Below, in pieces: positions 18,107 to 27,892 of a stretch of DNA of 64,000 bases. The position numbers were made by a program, and so were the translations under genes. The stretch spans positions 2,294,001 through 2,358,000 of the forward strand of contig NZ_AP018721.1 of NCBI RefSeq assembly GCF_003967275.1. The letters are read 5' to 3'. The stretch is from Sulfuritortus calidifontis. GTDB taxonomy: Bacteria > Pseudomonadota > Gammaproteobacteria > Burkholderiales > Thiobacillaceae. The stretch's first letter is position 1. Every line of letters starts with the position of its first letter. A model generated the notes under the pieces. It was given only the letters and a program-made list of their open reading frames with translations, had not been told where the DNA came from and searched no databases.

Positions 18107-19007
18107 CGGCCAACTCCAGGATGCGCAGACAAAGTTCGTCGAAGCCGATGCCGGCGGCGCGCGCCGCCATGGGCACCAGACTGTGGTCGGTCATGCCGGG
18201 CGAGGTGTTGATCTCGAGCAGATAGGGCGTGCCGCCGGCGTCGAGCAGGATGTCGACCCGGCCCCAGCCGCGGCAGCCGAGCACGGCGAAGGCTTGGCGG
18301 GCCAGATCCTGCATCGCCTTCTCCTGCTCGACCGGCAGGCCGCAGGGGCAGAGATACTTCGTGTCGTCGCGGAAGTACTTGGCCTCGTAGTCGTAGAACT
18401 CGGTGGCCGGCTCGATCTTCACCACCGGCAGCGCGGTATCGCCGAGGATGGCGCAGGTGTATTCGCCGCCGCTCATGAAGCGCTCGGCCAGCACCAGGGG
18501 ATCGTGCCTGGCCGCCGCCTCATAGGCGGCGCGCAGACCGCCGGCCTGCTTCACCTTGGTCACGCCGACGCTGGAGCCCTCGTTGGCCGGCTTGACGAAC
18601 AGCGGCAGGCCGAGCCGTTTCTCCATGGCGGCGAAATCGCTGTCGGCGGTGAGCAGGGCATAGTCGGGCACCGGCAGGCCGGCGGCCTGCCAGACCAGCT
18701 TGGTCCGCCATTTGTCCATGCCCAAGGCGCTGGCCTCGATGCCGCTGCCGGTGTAAGGGATGCCCATCAGCGCCAGCGCGCCTTGCATGCTGCCGTCCTC
18801 GCCGCCGCGACCGTGCAGGCTGATCATCACCCGGTCGAAACCGGCCGCCTCCAACTCGGCCAGGGTATGCTCGGCCGGATCGAAACCATGGGCGTCGACA
18901 CCCTGGCGCTTGAGCGCGGCCAGCACCGCGCCGCCGCTTTTGAGCGATACCTCGCGCTCGGCCGAGCGGCCGCCCATCAGCACACCAACCTTTCCGAAAT
19001 TAGGCAT
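18096..19007 (-). CDS. ddlB: D-alanine--D-alanine ligase B
   Basis: 303 residues from ATG 19,007 ([20 protein letters not shown]), with GGAGG eight bases before the start. An ATP-grasp enzyme that makes the D-Ala-D-Ala dipeptide for MurF. Seen: the N-terminal [29 protein letters not shown] and [14 protein letters not shown]. The upstream 118 bases contain a decayed copy of its own first codons, and the GAGGTATCGC that serves as its ribosome site is identical to bases within its own codons for EVS. Confidence 0.95.
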   Translation of the reverse strand: MPNFGKVGVLMGGRSAEREVSLKSGGAVLAALKRQGVDAHGFDPAEHTLAELEAAGFDRVMISLHGRGGEDGSMQGALALMGIPYTGSGIEASALGMDKWRTKLVWQAAGLPVPDYALLTADSDFAAMEKRLGLPLFVKPANEGSSVGVTKVKQAGGLRAAYEAAARHDPLVLAERFMSGGEYTCAILGDTALPVVKIEPATEFYDYEAKYFRDDTKYLCPCGLPVEQEKAMQDLARQAFAVLGCRGWGRVDILLDAGGTPYLLEINTSPGMTDHSLVPMAARAAGIGFDELCLRILELADVE

Positions 19008-19137
19008 GCGATACCTCCATACCGATGTCTCCCTTGGCAGCCGCCGGCAGCCCTCCCCGCACCGGCCCGCTCCGCGGACACCGAGTCCGGGCTGCCCCGC
19101 CGAGCAGGACACCTACTTTTACGAACTTACTGGTCAC
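19000..19137 (-). pseudogene. Decayed duplicate of the ddlB 5' end
   Basis: Between murB and ddlB an open frame of 45 codons starts at GTG 19,137, inside the murB stop region, and reads [14 protein letters not shown], then unrelated residues, then MEVSHA before [13 protein letters not shown] matches ddl[11 protein letters not shown], and MEVS matches its EREVS, where ten bases (GAGGTATCGC) are identical. I infer a tandem duplication of the ddlB start whose first copy was split by a GC-rich insert. Whether the peptide is made is unknown. Confidence 0.5.
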
Positions 19138-20179
19138 CGATAATCCTCACTTCAGGTTGCAGCCGTACCCCGGTCTGCGTTTCCACGGTCTGTTGCACCA
19201 ACTCGATCAGGGCCTCGATGTCGCTCGCACTGGCGCCGCCGAGGTTGACGATGAAGTTGGCATGTTTCTCCGACACCTGGGCCTGGCCGATCTGGCGCCC
19301 CTTGAGGCCGCAGCTCTCGATCAGGCGCGCGGCATAGTCGCCCGGTGGGTTGCGGAACACCGAGCCGGCATTGGGCAGGTTTAGGGGCTGACTGGCGATG
19401 CGCTTGGCCAGGAGTTGCTTGATCTGCTCGCGCGATGCCGCACCGTCGCCTTTGGGCAGGCGCAGCCAGGCGGCGAGGAACCATTCGTCGAACCCAACGC
19501 GCCGCAGGCGCTCTCCCTCCCGACCTCCCCCACTTGTGGGGGAGGAGAATGCCCCCTCCCCGCTCGCGGGGAGGGTTGGGGTGGGGATAGGAGAGAGGGC
19601 CGGCGCAAACTCCACATGCCGATACCCCACCTCGAATTCGTTCGGCGCACGCAAATGCATCTCGCCATCGCGGTCTATGGTCTGCACCAGGCTCACGTAT
19701 TGCCAAGTCTCATGGCCATAGCAGCCGGCGTTCATCGCCAGGGCGCCGCCCAGGGTGCCGGGGATGCCGGCCAGGAACTCGGCGCCGACCAGATCGTGAT
19801 TGGCGGCGAAGCGTGCCACCTTGGGGCTGGCCACGCCGGCCTGGGCATAGACCACGCCGTGTGTCGCGGCATCCTCCTCGCTGCAACCGTTGCGCGCATG
19901 GCAGGCCTCGAAATGGATATCTTTGAGCGCGGCATGCAGGTGGACCACGGTGCCACGCAGGCCGCCGTCGCGCACCAGCAGGTTGCTGCCCAGGCCGATA
20001 AAATAGAGCGGCTCGTCTTTGGGTAGGCCTTGCAGGAACAGGCTCAGGTCGTCGACATCGACCGGGGTATAGAAACGCTCGACCAGGCCGCCGGCGCGCC
20101 AGCTCACATGGCGCGCCATGGACACCTCCTCCAGCAGCTCGCCGCGCAGATGCATCAAGCGTTTCAGGGCCGCCATCAT
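19127..20179 (-). CDS. murB: UDP-N-acetylmuramate dehydrogenase MurB, with an in-frame repeat insertion
   Basis: 350 residues from ATG 20,179, which overlaps the murC stop (the second ATG is 20,176). FAD enzyme reducing UDP-GlcNAc-enolpyruvate to UDP-MurNAc. Seen: [52 protein letters not shown] and [19 protein letters not shown]. Between the conserved [10 protein letters not shown] and [13 protein letters not shown] lies a foreign stretch of about 30 residues ([23 protein letters not shown]) encoded by a palindromic repeat. The insert falls in a surface loop in related proteins, so the enzyme is probably active. Confidence 0.93.
   Translation of the reverse strand: MMAALKRLMHLRGELLEEVSMARHVSWRAGGLVERFYTPVDVDDLSLFLQGLPKDEPLYFIGLGSNLLVRDGGLRGTVVHLHAALKDIHFEACHARNGCSEEDAATHGVVYAQAGVASPKVARFAANHDLVGAEFLAGIPGTLGGALAMNAGCYGHETWQYVSLVQTIDRDGEMHLRAPNEFEVGYRHVEFAPALSPIPTPTLPASGEGAFSSPTSGGGREGERLRRVGFDEWFLAAWLRLPKGDGAASREQIKQLLAKRIASQPLNLPNAGSVFRNPPGDYAARLIESCGLKGRQIGQAQVSEKHANFIVNLGGASASDIEALIELVQQTVETQTGVRLQPEVRIIGDQ
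19511..19599. repeat. Palindromic repeat inserted in murB
   Basis: About 89 bases bounded by CTCTCC and GGAGAG. Inside are two hairpins, CCTCCCCCACTTGTGGGGGAGG and, after GAATG, CCCCTCCCCGCTCGCGGGGAGGG with a GGTTGGGGTGGGG tail; together they resemble the palindromes near 38.4-38.6 kb. The reading frame of murB stays open through it. Confidence 0.75.
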
Positions 20180-21573
20180 CGGCCTTCCCCCATCGCCGCG
20201 AGTTTGGTTGGCACTTGTCCGATCGAGCCGGCGCCCATGGTCAGCACCACGTCGCCGTCCTTGACGAAATCGGCCACGGCCTGCGGCAGTTCGCCCACGT
20301 CGGCGACGAATACCGGCTCCACCTTGCCCGCCACGCGCACCGCGCGCGCCAGGCTGCGGCCGTCGGCGGCGACGATGGGCGCCTCGCCGGCGGCGTAGAC
20401 CTCGGTCAGCAGCAGCGCGTCGGCCTGGGACAGGACGCGCACGAAGTCCTCGAACAGGTCGCGCGTGCGGGTGTAGCGGTGGGGCTGGAACACCAGCACC
20501 AGGCGCCGCCCCGGGAAGGCACCACGCGCCGCTTCGAGCGTGGCCGCCATCTCCACCGGGTGATGGCCGTAGTCGTCGACCAGGGTGAAACGACGGCCAT
20601 CGGTCAGGCGGACCTCGCCATGGCGCTGGAACCGGCGGCCGACCCCGGAGAAATTGGCCAGCGCCTTCTGCACCGCGGCATCCGGCAGGTTGAGTTCCCA
20701 GGCCACGGCGATGGCGGCCAGGGCGTTGAGCACGTTGTGGCGGCCGGGGATGTTGAGCGTCACCTCGATCGGCGCACGCTCGCCGTTGCGCAGGGCGGTG
20801 AAATGCATCTGCCCGGCCCCGGCCCGGATGTTCACGGCCTGGATGCCGCAGTCGTCGGTGGTGCCGTAGGTCATCACCGGCTTGGTGATGCGCGGCAGCA
20901 GTTCGCGCACCACCGGGTCGTCGGCGCAGAGCACCGCCATGCCCCAGAACGGCAGGCGATGCAGGAAATCGACGAAGGCATCCTTCAGCCGCTCGAAGTC
21001 GTGGCCGTAGGTGTCCATGTGGTCGGCGTCGATGTTGGTGACGATGGCCAGCACCGGATTGAGCAGCAGGAAGGAGGCGTCCGACTCGTCGGCCTCGGCC
21101 ACCAGGTATTCGCCCTGGCCCAGCTTGGCATTGGCCCCGGCGGCGAGCAGCTTGCCGCCGATGACGAAGGTGGGGTCGCAGCCGGCCTCGGTCAGCACGC
21201 TGGCGATGAGGCTGGTGGTGGTGGTCTTGCCATGGGTGCCGGCCACCGCGATGCCCTGTTTGAAGCGCATCAGCTCGGCCAGCATCATCGCCCGCGCCAC
21301 GATCGGCACATGCGCCGCCCGCGCCGCCCGCACCTCGGGGTTGTCCTCCTTCACGGCGCTGGAAGTGACCAGGACATTGGCACCCTGGATGTTCGCCGCA
21401 TCGTGGCCACGGTAGACCTTGGCCCCCATCTCGGCCAGGCGGCGGGTCGCCGCGCTGTCGGAGAGGTCGCTGCCGGAAACGGTGTAGCCAAGATTGAGCA
21501 ACACCTCGGCGATACCGCTCATGCCGGCACCGCCGATGCCAACGAAATGGACGTGCCGGACCTTGTGCTTCAT
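20176..21573 (-). CDS. murC: UDP-N-acetylmuramate--L-alanine ligase
   Basis: 465 residues from ATG 21,573, overlapping the murG stop (ATGA). Cytoplasmic Mur ligase adding L-Ala to UDP-MurNAc. Seen: [18 protein letters not shown] (UDP-binding), the P-loop [16 protein letters not shown], the magnesium/carbamate region [14 protein letters not shown] and [17 protein letters not shown] in the C-terminal domain. Length and order are standard. Confidence 0.97.
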   Translation of the reverse strand: MKHKVRHVHFVGIGGAGMSGIAEVLLNLGYTVSGSDLSDSAATRRLAEMGAKVYRGHDAANIQGANVLVTSSAVKEDNPEVRAARAAHVPIVARAMMLAELMRFKQGIAVAGTHGKTTTTSLIASVLTEAGCDPTFVIGGKLLAAGANAKLGQGEYLVAEADESDASFLLLNPVLAIVTNIDADHMDTYGHDFERLKDAFVDFLHRLPFWGMAVLCADDPVVRELLPRITKPVMTYGTTDDCGIQAVNIRAGAGQMHFTALRNGERAPIEVTLNIPGRHNVLNALAAIAVAWELNLPDAAVQKALANFSGVGRRFQRHGEVRLTDGRRFTLVDDYGHHPVEMAATLEAARGAFPGRRLVLVFQPHRYTRTRDLFEDFVRVLSQADALLLTEVYAAGEAPIVAADGRSLARAVRVAGKVEPVFVADVGELPQAVADFVKDGDVVLTMGAGSIGQVPTKLAAMGEGR

Positions 21574-22643
21574 GCCGCCAGCTCCTTGCAGACATCGGCC
21601 ACGCGTTCGGTGGCATCGGGTTTGGCCAGCGCGCGCGCCTTGATCGCCCGGGCCTGCAGCGCGGCGCGATCGAGGCCACCGAGCCACTGCGCCAGGCCCG
21701 CCGGGGTCAATTCCTTTTGCGGCAACAGCCAGGCCGCTTCGCGCTCGGACAAAAAGCGCGCGTTCGCGCTCTGGTGGTCGTCCACCGCATGCGGGAAGGG
21801 CACGAAGGCGGCGGCGACGCCGGCGGCGGCCACCTCGGCCACGGTCAGGGCGCCGGCCCGGCAGATCACCAGATCGGCCCAGCCATAGGCCGCCGCCATG
21901 TCGTCGATGAAGGCCAGGCACTCGGCGGCCACACCGGCTGCAGCATAGTTCGCCTGCAACTGCTCGATGTGCTTGGCGCCGGCCTGATGCCGCACCACGG
22001 GCCGCTGCGCCGCCGGCAGCAGGGCCAGGGCCTTGGGCACCGTGTCGTTCAACGCCGCCGCGCCCAGACTGCCGCCCACCACCAAGAGGCGCAGTGGCCC
22101 CTGATGCTCGGCATAACGCGCCTCCGGCGCTGGCAGCACAGCGATCTCGGGCCGCACCGGGTTGCCGACCCAAAGCGCGTTGCCGGCCAGCGGTGTCTTG
22201 AGTGGCAGGCCGAGCAGCACGCGGTCGGCCAGCTTCGCCAGCACCCGGTTGGTCATGCCGGCGATGGCATTCTGTTCGTGGATGACGAGCGGCCTGGCCA
22301 GCAGCACCGCCATCATGCCGCCGGGGAAGGCGGGATAACCGCCGAAGCCCGCCACCACGTCGGGTCGTACCCGGAAGAGGGCGCGCAGCGCCTGCCAGAA
22401 GGCGATCAGCATCTGCAGCGGCAGCAGCACCAGGCGCAGCGGCCCCTTGCCGCGCACGCCGCCGAAGTTCAGCCATTCGATCGCGAAGCCGCGCTCGGGC
22501 ACCAGTCGGGCCTCCATGCCGGCCCGGGTGCCGAGCCAGACCACGCGCCAACCTTCGCCGCGCAGGCGCTCGGCCACGGCCAGGGCGGGCATGATGTGAC
22601 CGCCGGTGCCGCCGGCCATGATCAGGACGGTCCGTGCGCTCAT
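21570..22643 (-). CDS. murG: UDP-GlcNAc:lipid I N-acetylglucosaminyltransferase
   Basis: 357 residues. Converts lipid I to lipid II at the inner face of the membrane. Seen: the N-terminal glycine loop [41 protein letters not shown] and the UDP-GlcNAc-binding [18 protein letters not shown]. Its start is separated from the ftsW stop by about 150 bases of small palindromes, the largest gap of the murein part of the cluster apart from murB/ddlB. Confidence 0.96.
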   Translation of the reverse strand: MSARTVLIMAGGTGGHIMPALAVAERLRGEGWRVVWLGTRAGMEARLVPERGFAIEWLNFGGVRGKGPLRLVLLPLQMLIAFWQALRALFRVRPDVVAGFGGYPAFPGGMMAVLLARPLVIHEQNAIAGMTNRVLAKLADRVLLGLPLKTPLAGNALWVGNPVRPEIAVLPAPEARYAEHQGPLRLLVVGGSLGAAALNDTVPKALALLPAAQRPVVRHQAGAKHIEQLQANYAAAGVAAECLAFIDDMAAAYGWADLVICRAGALTVAEVAAAGVAAAFVPFPHAVDDHQSANARFLSEREAAWLLPQKELTPAGLAQWLGGLDRAALQARAIKARALAKPDATERVADVCKELAA

Positions 22644-22696
22644 CGCACCGCCCCCGCGCCCTTGCCGCGCATCAATTGCCTATTCTGGTCCCGGCC

Positions 22697-22783
22697 GCCC
22701 GCGAACGCGGGCTTAACGCCTGCAACGCAGGCATTAGCCTTCACCGAAACAGGCAGCCCTTTGTGCATCGCAGCGATGTGCAA
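22697..22783. repeat. Three small hairpins between ftsW and murG
   Basis: GCCCGCGAACGCGGGC (22,697-22,712), GCCTGCAACGCAGGC (22,718-22,732) and CATCGCAGCGATG in 22,766-22,778 follow each other within 90 bases. None has a T run, so they are not terminators. They lie on the ftsW-to-murG transcript and could form mRNA structures or be a REP-like element. Confidence 0.5.
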
Positions 22784-22794
22784 TCTGATGTTGC

Positions 22795-23961
22795 TCATAA
22801 GGCCTTCTTCCCCCTCATGAGCTGCCTGTTTTCATAATCGACCCGGATCAGGATCGCCAAGGCCATGCAGTTGGCGACGATGCCGGAACCGCCGTAGCTC
22901 ATCAGCGGCAGGGTCAGGCCCTTGGTCGGCAGCAGACCCATGTTGACGCCCATGTTGATGAAGCCCTGCACCCCGAGCCAAACGCCGATGCCCTGGGCGA
23001 CCAGGGCGGCGTAGTTGCGGCCCATCAGCGCGGCCTGCCAGCCGACCGAGAAGGCACGCCAGGTCACCCAGGCGAACAGGCCGACCACCGCCATCACCCC
23101 AATGAAGCCGAGTTCCTCGGCGATCACCGCCAGCAGGAAATCGGTGTAGGCCTCGGGCAGGTAGAACAACTTCTCGACGCTGTCGCCCAGGCCGACGCCG
23201 GTCAGCTCGCCGCGGCCGAAGGCGATCAGGGAATGCGACAGCTGATAGCCCTTGCCCAGCGGATCGGCCCAGGGGTCCATGAAGCCGATCACTCGCTGCA
23301 AGCGATAGGGCGACAGCCAGATCATCAGAACGAAGCCCACGCCCAGCATCAGGATCAGGCCGGCGAACAAGCGCCAGTTGAGGCCGCCGAGGAAGAGGAT
23401 GCCGAGCGCGATGGCGACGATCACCACGAAGGCGCCGAAGTCGGGTTCCATCAGCAAGAGGCCGCCGACGCCGAGCATGACGAAGAACATGGGCATGAAG
23501 CCCTTCTTCAAGTTGTCCATCAGCGCCGCCTTGCGCACGGTGTAGTCGGCGGCGTAGAGCACGGCGAACAGCTTGACCAGCTCCGAGGGCTGGAAATTGC
23601 CCAGCGGCCCCAAGGGGATCCAGCGCCGGCTACCGTTCACCTCTTTGCCGAGGAAGGGCACCAGCACCGCGACCAGGCAGGCGGCGCCGACGATGAACAG
23701 CCAGGGCGCCGCCTTCTGCCAGAGGTTGGTCGGCACCTGGAACACGGCATAGCCGGCGGCTAGGCCGACCACCAGATACATGGCGTGGCGGATGAGGTAG
23801 AACTCGCCCTGGTGATTGACGCTCTTGGCCTCGGCCACCGCGATCGAGGCCGAATAGACCATGACCAGGCCCAGGGCCAACAGGGCGAACACGGCCCAGA
23901 GCAGGCCCCAGTCGTAGGGCTCGAGCAGGGTACGCTTGGGCTGGGTCGCCTTATAGAACAT
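22795..23961 (-). CDS. ftsW: Septal peptidoglycan polymerase FtsW (SEDS)
   Basis: 388 residues from ATG 23,961 ([18 protein letters not shown]). Multi-spanning membrane protein; about ten helices can be drawn. SEDS features: the [11 protein letters not shown] segment, [46 protein letters not shown] and [17 protein letters not shown]. It polymerises glycan strands with FtsI at the septum. It overlaps the murD end by 11 bases. Confidence 0.95.
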   Translation of the reverse strand: MFYKATQPKRTLLEPYDWGLLWAVFALLALGLVMVYSASIAVAEAKSVNHQGEFYLIRHAMYLVVGLAAGYAVFQVPTNLWQKAAPWLFIVGAACLVAVLVPFLGKEVNGSRRWIPLGPLGNFQPSELVKLFAVLYAADYTVRKAALMDNLKKGFMPMFFVMLGVGGLLLMEPDFGAFVVIVAIALGILFLGGLNWRLFAGLILMLGVGFVLMIWLSPYRLQRVIGFMDPWADPLGKGYQLSHSLIAFGRGELTGVGLGDSVEKLFYLPEAYTDFLLAVIAEELGFIGVMAVVGLFAWVTWRAFSVGWQAALMGRNYAALVAQGIGVWLGVQGFINMGVNMGLLPTKGLTLPLMSYGGSGIVANCMALAILIRVDYENRQLMRGKKAL

Positions 23962-25432
23962 GGACGCCCTCCTCTTCGGTCTTGAGCGCCTGCACCGCCT
24001 GGATGAAGACCTCGGCCCGGTGCACGTAATTGCGGAACATGTCGAAGCTGGCGCAGGCCGGCGACAAGAGCACGGCATCGCCCGGCCGGGCCAAGGTGAA
24101 GCCTTGGCGCACCGCGGCCTCCAGGCTCTCGGCCCGCTGCACCGGCACCGTACCGGCGATGGCGGCCGCGATCCGCGGGCCGTCGCGGCCGATCTGCACC
24201 ACGGCCCGCGCGTTCTTCACCGCATCCTTCAGCGGCGAGAAATCCTGGCCCTTGCCATCGCCGCCGGCGATCAGCACCACCGGGCAGGTCATGCCCAGCA
24301 GCGCCGCCACGGTGGCACCGACATTGGTGCCCTTGGAGTCGTCGTAGAAGGTCACACCCTTGATCGTGGCCACAGCCTCCACCCGGTGCGGCAGGCCCTT
24401 GAAGGTCTTGAGGCCGGCCAGCAGCGGGGCATCGTCGATGCCGACGGCCCGGCACAGCGCCAGCGCCGCCAGGGCGTTGGCCGCGTTGTGCAGGCCGGCG
24501 ATCGGCAACTCGTCGACCGGCATCAGGCTGCGGCCATGTTCGGCCAGCCAGTAGCGCCCATCCTGCCGGATCAGGCCCCATTCGCCCGCCGCGACCGGCT
24601 CGCCCAGGCCGAAGCTGTAGATGGTGCGGCCCGGCAGGCGCATGGCCAGCACCAGCGCATCGTCGCGGTTGAGCACCTGCGCGCCGGCGCCGGCGAAGAT
24701 GCGCGCCTTGGCCGCGGCGTAATCGGCCATGCCGGCGTAGCGGTCCATGTGGTCTTCCGACAGATTGAGCACGGTGGCGGCGTCCGGCGCGAGGCTGCTC
24801 GTGGTCTCCAGTTGGAAGCTGGACAACTCCAGGACATAGACGTCGGGCCGGGCGTCGCCTTGCTCTGTCAGGGCATCGAGCACGGGCAGGCCGATGTTGC
24901 CGGCGACCACGGTCTTGAGCCCGGCCGCTTGGCACAGGTGGCCGACCAGGCTGGTCACCGTGCTCTTGCCGTTGGAGCCGGTGATGGCGATCACCTTCGG
25001 GCCAGGCCCGCGATTTCCCTCACCCCTGCCCTCTCCCGCTTGCGGGAGCCCCCGCTCCGCGAGGATAAAAGGGGGACGCGGTGTCCCTTCGGGACGGCTG
25101 CCTTGCACCGCCCGGGCGAACAGCTCGACGTCGCCGACGATGTCCTTGCCGGCCTTCGCCGCCGCCTGAATCTCGGGCGTCGCCACGGCCACGCCGGGAC
25201 TGACCACGATGAGGTCGGCCCAGTCGAAATCGACCTGCCGGAAACCGGCCAGGGTCACCGCCACGCCCGGCTGCGCCTCGCGCAGCCGCTCGGCATGCGG
25301 CGGCGCTTCCCGACTGTCGGTCGCGCGCACCTCGGCGCCCTGGCTGAGCAGCCAGCGCACACAGGACAGGCCGGTGTCGCCGAGTCCGACGACCAGGGCC
25401 TTGCGTCCTTCGAGGTTCAGCTTCGCGTGCAT
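23951..25432 (-). CDS. murD: UDP-MurNAc-L-alanine--D-glutamate ligase MurD, with an in-frame repeat insertion
   Basis: 493 residues, about 40 longer than usual. Adds D-Glu to UDP-MurNAc-L-Ala. Seen: [19 protein letters not shown]-loop [41 protein letters not shown] and [18 protein letters not shown]. Just before the P-loop is a foreign stretch ([20 protein letters not shown] then [14 protein letters not shown]) encoded by a palindromic repeat that is also found before pilQ. It lies at the junction between the N-terminal and central domains, where an extra loop may be tolerated. Confidence 0.93.
   Translation of the reverse strand: MHAKLNLEGRKALVVGLGDTGLSCVRWLLSQGAEVRATDSREAPPHAERLREAQPGVAVTLAGFRQVDFDWADLIVVSPGVAVATPEIQAAAKAGKDIVGDVELFARAVQGSRPEGTPRPPFILAERGLPQAGEGRGEGNRGPGPKVIAITGSNGKSTVTSLVGHLCQAAGLKTVVAGNIGLPVLDALTEQGDARPDVYVLELSSFQLETTSSLAPDAATVLNLSEDHMDRYAGMADYAAAKARIFAGAGAQVLNRDDALVLAMRLPGRTIYSFGLGEPVAAGEWGLIRQDGRYWLAEHGRSLMPVDELPIAGLHNAANALAALALCRAVGIDDAPLLAGLKTFKGLPHRVEAVATIKGVTFYDDSKGTNVGATVAALLGMTCPVVLIAGGDGKGQDFSPLKDAVKNARAVVQIGRDGPRIAAAIAGTVPVQRAESLEAAVRQGFTLARPGDAVLLSPACASFDMFRNYVHRAEVFIQAVQALKTEEEGVHVL
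25017..25107. repeat. Palindromic repeat inserted in murD
   Basis: The first 28 bases (25,017-25,044) are identical to 11,386-11,413 before pilQ, and GCTCCGCG recurs about 10 bases later in both. Hairpins pair CTCCCGC with GCGGGAG, and GTCCC with GGGAC near 25,081-25,093. The murD frame remains open across it. Confidence 0.72.
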
Positions 25433-25445
25433 CGTTTTCCTTCTC

Positions 25446-26531
25446 TCACCGCAGCTTCAGGGTGGAAAGGCCGATCAACACCAGCATCCAGGCGATGATC
25501 CAGAACCGGACCACGACCTGGTTCTCCTTCCAGCCCTTGAGTTCGTAGTGGTGGTGCAGCGGCGCCATGAGGAAGATGCGTTTGCCGCGCAGCTTGTAGG
25601 AGCCGACCTGGAGCATCACCGAGATGGTCTCGACCACGAAGACGCCGCCCATGATGAACAGCACGATCTCCTGGCGGACGATGACCGCGACCACGCCGAG
25701 CGCCGCGCCCAGGGCCAGGGCGCCGACGTCGCCCATGAACACCTCGGCCGGATAGGCGTTGAACCAGAGGAAGGCCATGCCGGCGCCGACCATGGCGCTG
25801 CAGAACACCACCAGTTCGCCGGCACCCGGGATGTGCGGCAGGCCGAGATATTTGGCGAACACGGCGTGGCCCGCGACATAGGCGAACACCGCCAGCGCGC
25901 CCGCCACCATCACGGTGGGCATGATGGCCAGGCCGTCGGCGCCGTCGGTCAGATTCACCGCATTGCTGGTGCCGACGATGACGAAATAGGTGAGCAGGAC
26001 GAAGCCGGCCACGCCGAGCGGCATGACCACTTCCTTGAAGAAGGGCACGATCAGCGCGGTCTGGGCCGGCAGATGGGCGGAATAGGCCAGCCAGGCGGCA
26101 ACGAAGGCGGCGATCACCGACTGCCAGAAATATTTCCAGCGCGCCGGCAGGCCCTTGGGATTGCGCTGCACCACCTTGCGCCAGTCGTCGACCCAGCCGA
26201 TGGCGCCGAAGCCGACCAGGGTGATCAGGGCGATCCAGATGTACTGGTTGGAAAGATCGGCCCAGAGCAAAGTGGTGATGACCATGGAGCTCAGGATCAG
26301 CGCGCCGCCCATGGTCGGGGTACCGGCCTTGACCAGGTGGGTCTGGGGGCCGTCGTCGCGCACGGCCTGGCCGATCTTATACTGGGTCAGCTTGCGGATC
26401 ATGGCCGGGCCGATGACGAAGGAGATGACCAGGGCCGTGAGCACGGCCAGCACCGCCCGCAGCGTGATGTAGCTGAAGACGTTGAAGGCCCGGATGTCGT
26501 GACCGAGCCACTGCGCGAGCATCAGGAGCAT
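25446..26531 (-). CDS. mraY: Phospho-MurNAc-pentapeptide translocase
   Basis: 361 residues from ATG 26,531 (MLLMLAQWL), aligned to the MLVWLAEHL start of the E. coli protein; ATG 26,522 in a TGATG overlap with murF is the alternative. Ten-helix enzyme making lipid I from undecaprenyl phosphate. Seen: the catalytic aspartate region [23 protein letters not shown] and the histidine loop [14 protein letters not shown]. It is upstream of murD with a 13-base gap. Confidence 0.96.
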   Translation of the reverse strand: MLLMLAQWLGHDIRAFNVFSYITLRAVLAVLTALVISFVIGPAMIRKLTQYKIGQAVRDDGPQTHLVKAGTPTMGGALILSSMVITTLLWADLSNQYIWIALITLVGFGAIGWVDDWRKVVQRNPKGLPARWKYFWQSVIAAFVAAWLAYSAHLPAQTALIVPFFKEVVMPLGVAGFVLLTYFVIVGTSNAVNLTDGADGLAIMPTVMVAGALAVFAYVAGHAVFAKYLGLPHIPGAGELVVFCSAMVGAGMAFLWFNAYPAEVFMGDVGALALGAALGVVAVIVRQEIVLFIMGGVFVVETISVMLQVGSYKLRGKRIFLMAPLHHHYELKGWKENQVVVRFWIIAWMLVLIGLSTLKLR

Positions 26532-27892
26532 TGGTGCGCCTCCGAAAATGATTGCACGACGCGCTCCATCTGCATGAAGCGCGAACCTTTGACCAGGACC
26601 GTGACGCCGGGCGCCAGCGCGTTCTCGATCTCCGCCAGCATTTCCTCGATGCGTTCGAAATGCATGGCGCCGGCACCGAAACCCTGGGCGGCATGGATCG
26701 ACAATTCGCCCAGGCAGAACAGCCGGTCGATGCCGGCCGCCCTCGCCTTCTCGCCGATCTCGCGGTGCAAGTCGGCTGCGCCCGGACCCAGCTCGCCCAT
26801 GTCGCCCAGGACCAGGATGCGTTTGCCCGGCAGGCCCGCCAGCACCTGGATCGCGGCCGAGACCGAATCCGGGTTGGCGTTGTAGGTGTCGTCGATGAGA
26901 TGGGCGCCGAGCAGGCACTCCTTGCGCTGCAGACGGCCCTTGACCCCGGCGTAGCCGCCCAGGCCCTTGGCCACGGCAGCGGGCGAGGCGCCAAGGGCCA
27001 GGGCCGCCGCGGTGGCGGCGGCGGCGTTGCGCACATTGTGCAGGCCGGGCGCATGCAGTTCGCACTGCACCGTGCCCGCCGGGGTGTGCAGGGTGAGTTC
27101 GGCGCCGAAGGCCAGGGGCCGATGCTCGGCCCGGACATCGGCGCCCTCTGTCAGGCCGAAGCTGACGATGCGCCGGCCGCTGTTCATCTCGCGCCACAAG
27201 GCGGCATGGGGGTCGTCGGCATTGATCAGGGCGATGCCGCCATCCGGCAGCCCGGAGAAGATCTCGCCCTTGGCCCGGGCCACCGCCTCCACCGTCTGCA
27301 GCCCTTCCAGGTGAGCGCGTTGGGCGTTGTTGACCAGGGCGGCGTCGGGCCGCGCCAGGCCGGAGAGGTAAGTGAGCTCACCCGGGTGGTTCATGCCCAT
27401 CTCGATCACGGCGTAGCGGTGGACCGGAGCCAGGCGCAGCAGCATCAGCGGCACGCCGATGTCGTTGTTGAGATTGCCCTCGGTCGCCAGCACCGCATCC
27501 GCGCCCGCGCCGGTTTCGATGGCATGGGCGCGCAGGATGGCCGCGGTCATTTCCTTGACCGTGGTCTTGCCGTTGCTGCCGGTGATGGCGACCACGCGGG
27601 CCGGCTGCCGGCTGCGGTGCCAGGCGGCCAGCCGGCCCAGGGCCAGGCGGGTATCCGGCACCACGATGGCCGGTGCCACATCCAGCTTCGCATCGGCATC
27701 GATCATCACCGCCGCCGCCCCGGCCGCCAGCGCCTTGGCGGCGAAGCTGTGGCCGTCGAAGCGCTCGCCGCGCAGGGCGACGAACAGGGCGCCTTTCGGC
27801 AGATTGCGGGTGTCGGTCGAGACGGTCGTGAATTCGACGTCCTCGCCCACGGCCTGGGCCGACAAGGCCTGGGCCACTTCATGCAGCCGCAT
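26522..27892 (-). CDS. murF: UDP-MurNAc-tripeptide--D-Ala-D-Ala ligase
   Basis: 456 residues from ATG 27,892 ([13 protein letters not shown]), inside the last codons of murE. Adds D-Ala-D-Ala to the tripeptide. Seen: [17 protein letters not shown]-loop [27 protein letters not shown] and [15 protein letters not shown]. Ddl, needed for its substrate, is in the same transcript. Confidence 0.96.
   Translation of the reverse strand: MRLHEVAQALSAQAVGEDVEFTTVSTDTRNLPKGALFVALRGERFDGHSFAAKALAAGAAAVMIDADAKLDVAPAIVVPDTRLALGRLAAWHRSRQPARVVAITGSNGKTTVKEMTAAILRAHAIETGAGADAVLATEGNLNNDIGVPLMLLRLAPVHRYAVIEMGMNHPGELTYLSGLARPDAALVNNAQRAHLEGLQTVEAVARAKGEIFSGLPDGGIALINADDPHAALWREMNSGRRIVSFGLTEGADVRAEHRPLAFGAELTLHTPAGTVQCELHAPGLHNVRNAAAATAAALALGASPAAVAKGLGGYAGVKGRLQRKECLLGAHLIDDTYNANPDSVSAAIQVLAGLPGKRILVLGDMGELGPGAADLHREIGEKARAAGIDRLFCLGELSIHAAQGFGAGAMHFERIEEMLAEIENALAPGVTVLVKGSRFMQMERVVQSFSEAHQCS

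Noticed and set aside
19127-21679. Apparent 850-codon fusion in which the murB frame continues upstream through murC
   Set aside because: Only the last 350 codons are MurB. The upstream part is murC read in the wrong frame; the true start overlaps the murC stop.
20176-22551. Apparent 791-codon MurG-MurC fusion
   Set aside because: The MurC start (ATG 21,573) overlaps the murG stop; the upstream residues are an out-of-frame reading of murG.
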